From Ktedonobacter racemifer (GTDB lineage Bacteria > Chloroflexota > DTOL01 > JACQYG01), in assembly GCA_020723545.1 (NCBI GenBank), contig DYIS01000116.1, positions 1 to 5,389 on the forward strand: DNA of 5,389 bases. Reading direction: 5' to 3'. Positions 1 through 4,898 of this stretch are shown piece by piece; position 1 is the first letter of the stretch; each line of letters starts with the position of its first letter. Under the pieces are notes generated by a model that saw only the letters and a program-made list of their open reading frames with translations, had not been told where the DNA came from and made no database searches. Position numbers and translations under genes: made by a program.

Positions 1-74
1 GTCTCCGATACAACATGTAGTGGCAAAACCATTAAGTACGGTTGTAGTATTAGGCGAGCCCTGGTTTCCCCCAG
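1..74. other. AT-richer segment upstream of the resB fragment; no supported gene
   Basis: This stretch is visibly more AT-rich than the rest of the window. The resB reading frame is closed here by TAG at 51-53. Frame 2 is open from the window edge to a stop at 107-109, but its codons (TTA, ATA, AAA, AGT) are unlike those of the neighbouring genes. Short inverted repeats are present: TACAAC at 9-14 against GTTGTA at 41-46, and CCTGG at 60-64 against CCAGG at 71-75. No Shine-Dalgarno sequence precedes the GTG at 75. It could be an intergenic or inserted segment that cut resB, or the distorted end of the upstream resB coding sequence. Confidence 0.4.
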
Positions 75-1109
75 GTGGCACAACCGGAAGCCTTTTTCAG
101 CGTTCTTAAACATAACGCACAGATCTCTGTCCCCCCTCGGCAACAAGCCGTGAATATCCTCACCAATATCCTCCGCCGTCATCGGTATCGCTTGCTTTGG
201 AGGGAGGGCGATGAAGGGGTCGCCCTGCATGCCAGCCGCAACCACATTGGGGCCCTGGGGACGCAGATCACACACTGGTCTCTGACTCTCTTGGTGGTCA
301 ATCTGGTCTGGATGTACCCGCTGGCCTGGCGTGAAGAAATTACCCTGGGCCCTGGTCAGACACGCGCTTTGAGGCACCGGCCAACGGTGCAGGTACGGGC
401 GGAAAGGCTGGTCATCGAACGGCTACCCGACGGGGTGCCACGACAGTATCGGGCGCCGGTAACAGTTCTGGCCGATGGCATAGCTACTACGCAGGAGGTC
501 TGGCTGAACCAACCTCTGGTAGTCCAGGGGATTGGCTGTTACCTGGCCTCTTACGGGCCTGCCCTGCGGGTGACGGCTACTGATGCCACTGGACGCCGGC
601 TACAACTGGTAGCGGGCAATGGTTCCCCCGATGAAGAGGCTATTCTTCTGTTCCAAGAAGAGGGAAGCTACCGGGAGGTGAGCATCCCATCCTCAAAGCT
701 GAGCTTGCAGGTGTCCTATACTTCCGACGAAGGGAGCGCCGGGCTTTCTACCGTATCCATACGCCCGGTCCAGGAAGGACGGGTTGGCCCGGCGGTGAGC
801 AAATGGGTGGTCGCCGGTGAGGCTCTGGTATGGGAAGGGATCGCTCTGACCTTTGTACCTACAGATTATGTGGTGCTATTGGCCGTTTACGACCCCTCTT
901 TCATCACTGTGATCTCGTCTGCCTTGGGGCTCATGGTAGGTCTCATGCTTTCGTTCTACCTTCCTCATCAGCGGCTTTGGGCCCGGGTGACGCCGGATGG
1001 CCGCCTCCTCCTGGCGGGGATGGCCGAAGGGGACTGGCTGGGCTTCGACAGGCATTTCGCGCGGTTGGTAGCAATCATCAGGGAGGAGATGGCTTATGGA
1101 GGCGCTTGA
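75..1109 (+). CDS. resB: Cytochrome c biogenesis protein ResB/Ccs1, N-terminally incomplete
   Basis: ResB (Ccs1) is the membrane partner of CcsA in system II cytochrome c maturation; the pair delivers haem and supports its attachment to apocytochromes outside the membrane. The 344-residue product has the ResB order without its beginning. PEAFF near residue 4 resembles the stretch that follows the second membrane helix in the family. Residues 58-85 hold a helix with GALGTQITH, whose His67 matches a conserved transmembrane histidine. A large beta-rich extracytoplasmic domain covers about 90-270. YDPSF (272-276) leads into the last helix, followed by HQRLWARV (298-305). The first two helices, roughly 80 residues, cannot fit in the window, and TAG at 51-53 closes the frame. 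The GTG at 75 has no ribosome binding site, so it is only the first available start. It overlaps ccsA by 14 bases. This is either a 5'-truncated pseudogene or a frameshifted gene (a possible extra C in the C5 run at 68-72) continuing off the left edge. The family call is firm; intactness is doubtful. Confidence 0.75.
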   Translation: MAQPEAFFSVLKHNAQISVPPRQQAVNILTNILRRHRYRLLWREGDEGVALHASRNHIGALGTQITHWSLTLLVVNLVWMYPLAWREEITLGPGQTRALRHRPTVQVRAERLVIERLPDGVPRQYRAPVTVLADGIATTQEVWLNQPLVVQGIGCYLASYGPALRVTATDATGRRLQLVAGNGSPDEEAILLFQEEGSYREVSIPSSKLSLQVSYTSDEGSAGLSTVSIRPVQEGRVGPAVSKWVVAGEALVWEGIALTFVPTDYVVLLAVYDPSFITVISSALGLMVGLMLSFYLPHQRLWARVTPDGRLLLAGMAEGDWLGFDRHFARLVAIIREEMAYGGA

Positions 1110-1920
1110 GGGGTTGTTCCTGGGGCTGAGTGCCCTGGCCTTGCTAGCAGGGGTGGCTACATCGTTTCTCCTTGCCGGCGAAAGCGAGCGGTGGGCGTGG
1201 GTTTCCACCTCCGCCGTGGGGATAAGTCTCGTGGCTCTTTTGGGGGGATTGGTGGAGCGCGGTCTTTGGGGAGGCTATTGGCCTCTGGCCAGCCCCTATG
1301 AGTTTGTCCTGGTCTGTGTAGGAATGCTCCTTCTCGCTTACCTGGCCATGATCGGGCAGTCTGGCACCAGGACAGTTGGGGCGGCGCTCCTTCTTTTGGC
1401 ATTGATGGTCATGGGCTATGCTCGCTTGGGGATTCCCGCCGTGGCGCAGATGGTGCGGCCTCTCCCCCCGGCTCTGGACGGCTTGTGGCTGCAACTGCAC
1501 GCGGGAACGTTGGCGATGGCCTACGGAGCCTTTGGGGCAGCGGCGGTGACGGGCCTCCTCTACCTGATGCGGGGATGGCTGAGTAGATGGGCAGCGCTCC
1601 CCTCAGGTGAGGTCCTTGAAGAGCTGGGCCAATGGGGAGTGGTCCTGGGTTTCCCCTGGATGACCTTGGCGATGATTACCGGCGCGATCTGGGCCCAGAT
1701 GGCCTGGGGGAGCTACTGGAATTGGGAACCGAAAGAAATCCTGGCTTTGGCGACCTGGCTGATCTATCTCTTGTATCTGCACGCCCGCGTGGTACGGGGT
1801 TGGCGAGGGCGACCCCTGGCCATACTCGCTGTCCTGGGCGTGATCCTGGCTGTGGTGAACTATTTCTGGGCTGGGGGCCTGGCTAGATCGGCCGGGTTGG
1901 AGGTGTTGAGGGTTTATTGA
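1096..1920 (+). CDS. ccsA: Cytochrome c biogenesis protein CcsA/ResC (WWD haem-handling protein)
   Basis: CcsA/ResC is the polytopic membrane component of system II cytochrome c maturation; it presents haem on the outer face of the membrane for attachment to CxxCH motifs. The 274-residue product is almost entirely hydrophobic helices. Family landmarks are PLASPYEF (63-70), His135 in a loop followed by AYGAF (the first periplasmic haem ligand), the WWD core AWGSYWNWEPKE (203-214), and His229 in LHARVVRGW (the transmembrane ligand). Two features are odd. The usual Asp of WDPKE is Glu211. The C-terminal GLHSYG-type motif, which carries the second periplasmic histidine, reads GLARS (261-265), with Ala263 in the histidine position. 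ATG 1096 is preceded by GGAGGAG at 1082-1088 with 7-base spacing, and the start lies inside the end of resB, which indicates translational coupling. Length suits a stand-alone CcsA. The family call is confident; full activity is uncertain because of the missing histidine. Confidence 0.9.
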   Translation: MEALEGLFLGLSALALLAGVATSFLLAGESERWAWVSTSAVGISLVALLGGLVERGLWGGYWPLASPYEFVLVCVGMLLLAYLAMIGQSGTRTVGAALLLLALMVMGYARLGIPAVAQMVRPLPPALDGLWLQLHAGTLAMAYGAFGAAAVTGLLYLMRGWLSRWAALPSGEVLEELGQWGVVLGFPWMTLAMITGAIWAQMAWGSYWNWEPKEILALATWLIYLLYLHARVVRGWRGRPLAILAVLGVILAVVNYFWAGGLARSAGLEVLRVY

Positions 1921-1972
1921 TTAACGCGGAGATGTGAGGGGTGTTAAGGTGACACGAGGAAGGTGATGGCGT

Positions 1973-3190
1973 ATGCAGAGGCTTTCCAGACGTAAATTCT
2001 TAAAGGGATTGGCGGGGTTGGGCCTGTGCGCGGCGGGGGGATTAGTCGCCTGGGATTGGCTGACGCACGCCGGAAAGAATGCTAAGGCAGCTCCTGCCTC
2101 GCCTCATGTCCGGGAGGCCCGGTACTACGCTGGTATAAAGGAAAACTTTCGCTGCCAGACCTGTCATGGTACTCGGCAACCCTCCCAGGTGCTCTATTGC
2201 CACACGCCCCACAGCGGCCAGTATGTGAAGTGTCAGCTTTGCCCCAAGGGGTGCATCATCAGCGATGGCCATCGCGGCGACTGCCGGGTGCGAGAGAATC
2301 GTGGGGGCAAGCTGCACACCGTAGTCTATGGCAACCCGTGTGCTGTCAACAACGATCCCATTGAGAAGAAACCCTTCTATCATTTCTATCCAGGGACACT
2401 GGCCTTCTCCATCGCCACAGCTGGGTGCAACCTGCATTGTCTCTATTGCCAAAACTGGACGATTTCCCAGTTCCCTCCCGAGGAGACCGACAACGTTGCC
2501 CTGATGCCAGAACAGGTGGTGGAACTGGCCTTGCGCAACCGTAGTCGTTCCATCGCCTACACCTACTCTGAGCCGGTTGTCTTTTACGAGTATATGCTGG
2601 AAGCGGCCCGCCTGGGGCGGGAGGTTGGGCTGAAGAGCATCGTCATCAGCGCGGGCTACATCAACCCTGGCCCCCTGCGGGAGCTTTGCCGGGTCGTAGA
2701 TGCCATCAAGATTGACCTGAAGGGCTTTAATGAGAACTTCTACCAGAAGGTTTGCGATGCCAGCCTCAAGCCAGTGCTGGAGGCGATGCGGGTCATTGTC
2801 GAGGAGGGGGTACATCTGGAGATCGTGAACCTGATAGTCCCCGGGCCTAACGACGACGAAGGGGAGCTACGGGAGATGTGCCGCTGGATCGTCGCCAACC
2901 TGGGGCCCGACGTCCCCACCCACTTCAGTCGCTTTTACCCACAATACAAGCTCACGAACTTGCCGCCAACGCCGGTGGAGAAGCTGGAACGAGCCTGGAA
3001 GATCGCCCGAGAGGAAGGAATTCACTATGCCTACGTCGGCAACGTTCCTGGCCATTCCGCTGACAATACCTATTGTGCCCGCTGCGGCCAGTTGCTCATC
3101 GTGCGGCTGGGCTTCAGCGTTATGGATAATCGGCTCACAGAGGGGAAGTGCGGCTATTGCGGCAACCCGATACCAGGGGTGTGGGGGTAA
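1973..3190 (+). CDS. amrS: AmmeMemoRadiSam-type radical SAM enzyme (AmrS family) with Tat signal and CxxCH motif
   Basis: This is a member of the AmrS/PflA-like radical SAM family that normally sits with MEMO (AmrB) and AMMECR1 (AmrA); its substrate is not established. In the 405 residues, the CxxxCxxC motif that binds the SAM-associated 4Fe-4S cluster is Cys152, Cys156 and Cys159. It follows the family block DPIEKKPFYHF (128-138) and precedes QNWTISQ. An N-terminal cysteine set (87, 90, 94, 104, in CQLCPKGC and GDCRVREN) and a C-terminal pair of CxxC motifs (368/371 and 393/396) are also typical. Unusually, the protein begins with SRRKFLK (5-11), a hydrophobic stretch (12-27) and an AKAA cleavage-like site (37-40): a twin-arginine signal peptide. 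It then has an extra segment with CQTCH (61-65), a c-type haem consensus, and CHTPH (76-80). The ATG at 1973 is supported by AGGTGAT at 1961-1967. It follows ccsA by 52 bases with no terminator, so co-transcription is likely. The adjacent amrB is dead. The family call is secure; export is strongly predicted; haem binding is inference. Confidence 0.9.
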   Translation: MQRLSRRKFLKGLAGLGLCAAGGLVAWDWLTHAGKNAKAAPASPHVREARYYAGIKENFRCQTCHGTRQPSQVLYCHTPHSGQYVKCQLCPKGCIISDGHRGDCRVRENRGGKLHTVVYGNPCAVNNDPIEKKPFYHFYPGTLAFSIATAGCNLHCLYCQNWTISQFPPEETDNVALMPEQVVELALRNRSRSIAYTYSEPVVFYEYMLEAARLGREVGLKSIVISAGYINPGPLRELCRVVDAIKIDLKGFNENFYQKVCDASLKPVLEAMRVIVEEGVHLEIVNLIVPGPNDDEGELREMCRWIVANLGPDVPTHFSRFYPQYKLTNLPPTPVEKLERAWKIAREEGIHYAYVGNVPGHSADNTYCARCGQLLIVRLGFSVMDNRLTEGKCGYCGNPIPGVWG

Positions 3191-3198
3191 AAAAGCGA

Positions 3199-3229
3199 GG
3201 CTTGTAGTAAGCCACGAGGCGCAGCGCCT
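3199..3229 (+). other. Tandem small hairpins after amrS
   Basis: Two inverted repeats follow the amrS stop. GGCTT (3199-3203) pairs with AAGCC (3209-3213) across GTAGT, and AGGCGC (3217-3222) is the exact inverse of GCGCCT (3224-3229) around a single A. No T-run follows, so this is not a standard intrinsic terminator. It could be an mRNA 3'-end structure or part of a small dispersed palindromic element. A third inverted repeat, CCGGG (3276-3280) with CCCGG (3288-3292), lies further on. No gene is seen in 3191-3298. Confidence 0.4.
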
Positions 3230-3298
3230 GCCGTTGCATCCATAGCCTCATTTTGCATCCGGCAAGCACCTCCCACCGGGCCATTTCCCCGGAAAAAC

Positions 3299-3800
3299 GG
3301 GCTGCATGGGGCGTCGGCGATGATGGCTGCCAGGGGCCTGGGGGCCAACCAGGCTGCGCTTCTCAAGTATGCCAATTCCGGCGATACCCCCTTTGGCGAT
3401 CGGGATCAAGTGGTAGGGTACGGGGCGGTGGCCTTCTGGCAGGGGAGTCCCCTCCCCTCTACCCCGGCGGCGCCATCATCTGGGAACCCGATGGCCGTAA
3501 TTCCCTTGAGAGCCGGGGAGAAGGCCCGGCTCCTGGCCGTCGCCCGGGAGACCATCGCCCGCTATCTCCAGGCAGGCTTCTCCCCGGCGCTAGAGGTGCG
3601 CGAACCAGCCTTGCAGCAAAAGGCCAGAGTCTTCGTGACCCTGAAGAGGGGAGGGAATGGCGGGGATGCATCGGTCAGGTATTAGCGGAATGGCCGCTCT
3701 ACCTGGCCGTACAGCGTGCAGCGATCCGGCCTCCTTCTGCCCCAGGTAGCGGCAGAAGAGGGATGGAACGGGCAGCATCTCTACTTGAAATCACCCCTCG
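3299..3800 (+). pseudogene. Decayed MEMO-AMMECR1 fusion gene (AmrB/AmrA type)
   Basis: Pieces of a MEMO-AMMECR1 fusion survive in two frames. Bases 3299 to about 3440 (frame 2, the same frame as amrS) give the end of a MEMO domain: MMAARGLGAN, then LLKYANSGD and VVGYGAVAF. Only about 45 of some 280 MEMO residues remain. The same frame enters the AMMECR1 domain at about 3500 with EKARLLAVARETIARYL and RVFVTLKR (ending 3649). The motif then jumps to frame 1 as EWRGCIG (from 3655) followed by LAEWPLYLAVQ (to about 3714). It returns to frame 2 at about 3719 with RSGLLLPQVA and EEGWNGQHL, which belongs to the C-terminal part; the central AMMECR1 segment between them is missing. After about 3775 the match fades into the argF promoter region. 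No intact start or ribosome binding site is visible. In intact loci this gene sits beside amrS, matching the position here. The identity rests on several ordered family motifs, and the broken state is clear from the sequence. Confidence 0.85.
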
Positions 3801-3813
3801 ATTGTGGTAATCT
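3785..3813 (+). promoter_or_regulatory. Predicted sigma-70-type promoter for argF
   Basis: TTGAAA at 3785-3790 matches the -35 consensus in 5 of 6 positions. A 17-base spacer leads to TAATCT at 3808-3813, which matches TATAAT in only 3 of 6 but is preceded by TGG (3805-3807), an extended -10 element. Transcription would start near 3820, giving a leader of about 25 bases before the GTG at 3846. The site lies in or just beyond the tail of the AMMECR1 remnant. No ARG-box-like operator was recognised. Prediction only. Confidence 0.5.
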
Positions 3814-3835
3814 ACGCGTACGCTTTTTGCCAAGC

Positions 3836-3840
3836 GGAGG
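3836..3840 (+). promoter_or_regulatory. Ribosome binding site that sets the argF start
   Basis: GGAGG sits 5 bases before GTG at 3846, a near-ideal Shine-Dalgarno arrangement. It favours 3846 over the longer in-frame GTG at 3804, which has no such site and would overlap the predicted -10 element. Confidence 0.75.
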
Positions 3841-3845
3841 AAACG

Positions 3846-4775
3846 GTGAAGAAGGACCTGGTCAGCCTGGGCGACCTCACCCCCCAGGAACTATGGCTGA
3901 TACTGAACAAGGCCAGCGAACTCAAGGACGAATGGAAGCGCGGTGGTAACAAGCCGATCCTGGCAGGCAAAACCCTGGGCATGATCTTCCAGAAGCCCTC
4001 CTTGCGCACCCGCGTGTCCTTTGAGGTGGGCATGCTCCAACTGGGCGGGCACGCCATGTACCTTTCCCCCAACGAGATCCAACTGGGCCAGCGGGAGTCG
4101 GTCCCTGACGTGGCCCGGGTATTGGGCCGCATGACCGATGGCATCATGGCCCGGGTCTTCGCCCATCGAGATGTGGAGCTCCTGGCGGAGTATTCCCCGG
4201 TGCCGGTGATCAACGGGCTCTCTGACCTGAGCCATCCTTGCCAGGGGCTGGCTGACCTCTTCACCATTGTGGAGCACCGGGGTTCCCTCCAAGGGCTTAA
4301 GCTCGTCTTCGTGGGCGACGGCAACAATGTGGCTCACTCCTTGCTCCTGGGTGGGGCGCTGGCTGGGATGCACGTGACGGTGACCACCCCAGCGGGCTAC
4401 GAGCCAAAGGCGATTATCGTAGACAAGGCCCGGGCCATTGCCGAGGACACTGGTGCCGTTGTCTCGCTGACCAATGACCCCTGGTCGGGGGTGAGAGACA
4501 CCGACGTCATCTACACCGATACCTGGGCCAGCATGGGCCAGGAGGCCGAGGCCGAGGCCAGAAAGGGCATCTTCGCCCCGTATCAGGTGAACGCCAGCCT
4601 GGTAGCCCAGGCCAAACCACAGGTCCTGGTGATGCACTGCCTGCCCGCGCACCGGGGTCAGGAGATCACCGACGAGGTCATGGACGGGCCTCATTCTGTC
4701 ATTTTCGAGCAGGCCGAGAATCGCTTGCACGCGCAGAAGGCGGTGCTGGCTCTCTTGCTGGCCGGCAAGAGCTAG
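3846..4775 (+). CDS. argF: Ornithine carbamoyltransferase
   Basis: The enzyme transfers the carbamoyl group from carbamoyl phosphate to ornithine, giving citrulline, in cytoplasmic arginine biosynthesis; the catabolic direction is also possible in the family. From GTG 3846 the product is 309 residues, the normal family length. The carbamoyl-phosphate loop SLRTR is at 52-56 and HPCQGLAD at 130-137. DGNN (158-161) opens the second, ornithine-binding domain; the ornithine-loop motif DTWASMGQE is at 225-233, the catalytic HCLP at 264-267, and the C-terminal ENRLHAQKA at 291-299. SMG and HCLP distinguish it from aspartate carbamoyltransferase. The start follows GGAGG by 5 bases; the extra 14 residues possible from 3804 lie outside the family's usual N-terminus (KKDLVSL). 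No other arginine gene is adjacent. It appears to be a monocistronic unit between its own predicted promoter and an intrinsic terminator. All key motifs are intact, in contrast to the degraded gene just upstream. Confidence 0.96.
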   Translation: MKKDLVSLGDLTPQELWLILNKASELKDEWKRGGNKPILAGKTLGMIFQKPSLRTRVSFEVGMLQLGGHAMYLSPNEIQLGQRESVPDVARVLGRMTDGIMARVFAHRDVELLAEYSPVPVINGLSDLSHPCQGLADLFTIVEHRGSLQGLKLVFVGDGNNVAHSLLLGGALAGMHVTVTTPAGYEPKAIIVDKARAIAEDTGAVVSLTNDPWSGVRDTDVIYTDTWASMGQEAEAEARKGIFAPYQVNASLVAQAKPQVLVMHCLPAHRGQEITDEVMDGPHSVIFEQAENRLHAQKAVLALLLAGKS

Positions 4776-4814
4776 GCGAAAGTGGTTTGCTCTCGGGTAG
4801 GTGGACTCTTCCGC

Positions 4815-4832
4815 TTCTTTAGTAGTAAAGAA
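4815..4832 (+). other. Short hairpin ahead of the argF terminator
   Basis: TTCTTTA (4815-4821) and TAAAGAA (4826-4832) form a perfect 7-base inverted repeat around GTAG, ending one base before the terminator stem. It is AT-rich and weak by itself. It may stack on the terminator or protect the 3' end of the mRNA. The structure is visible; the role is a guess. Confidence 0.5.
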
Positions 4833-4833
4833 T

Positions 4834-4859
4834 GCGGCCCTGAAACGGGCCGCCTTTTT
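4834..4859 (+). terminator. Rho-independent terminator of argF
   Basis: GCGGCCC (4834-4840) and GGGCCGC (4847-4853) form a perfect 7-base GC-only stem with loop TGAAAC, followed by C and five Ts (4855-4859). It lies about 60 bases after the argF stop codon. The T-run is on the plus-strand side only, so it acts in the argF direction and insulates argF from the TPR gene. Confidence 0.92.
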
Positions 4860-4898
4860 CCTTGTCAATGATCTTGATTGAGGGCAGAGTGATAGGCC

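Noticed and set aside
8..23. NrdR-box-like sequence (about 12 of 16 positions to my remembered consensus)
   Set aside because: NrdR sites normally occur as a pair at fixed spacing upstream of ribonucleotide reductase genes. No second box and no such gene are present, so one weak match is not evidence.
1917..1950. Promoter or operator between ccsA and amrS (TTGATT; TTAAC/GTTAA inverted repeat)
   Set aside because: No -10 at proper spacing, and the inverted repeat has only 5-base arms 17 bases apart. Co-transcription with ccsA is simpler.
2018..2041. Possible lipoprotein lipobox around Cys19 of AmrS
   Set aside because: The residues before the cysteine are LGL; a lipobox needs a small residue (G, A or S) immediately before Cys. 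A Tat signal with cleavage near AKAA fits better.
2042..2815. 257-codon open frame on the minus strand opposite amrS
   Set aside because: It lies wholly opposite a gene with secure family motifs; its translation matches no family I recognise. Typical shadow frame in high-GC DNA.
3276..3298. CCGGG/CCCGG hairpin followed by an A-run as a terminator
   Set aside because: The A-run follows on the plus strand and would be a T-run only before the hairpin on the minus strand, the wrong side for termination in either direction.
3253..3810. 185-codon plus-strand open frame over the amrB remnant
   Set aside because: Only the short part around EWRGCIG (3655-3714) is meaningful; the rest is out of frame with the family motifs and is low-complexity Pro/Gly/Arg sequence. 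Not an independent gene.
3804..3845. Longer argF start at GTG 3804
   Set aside because: No Shine-Dalgarno, overlap with the predicted -10 element, and 14 extra residues beyond the family N-terminus; GTG 3846 has GGAGG at 5 bases.
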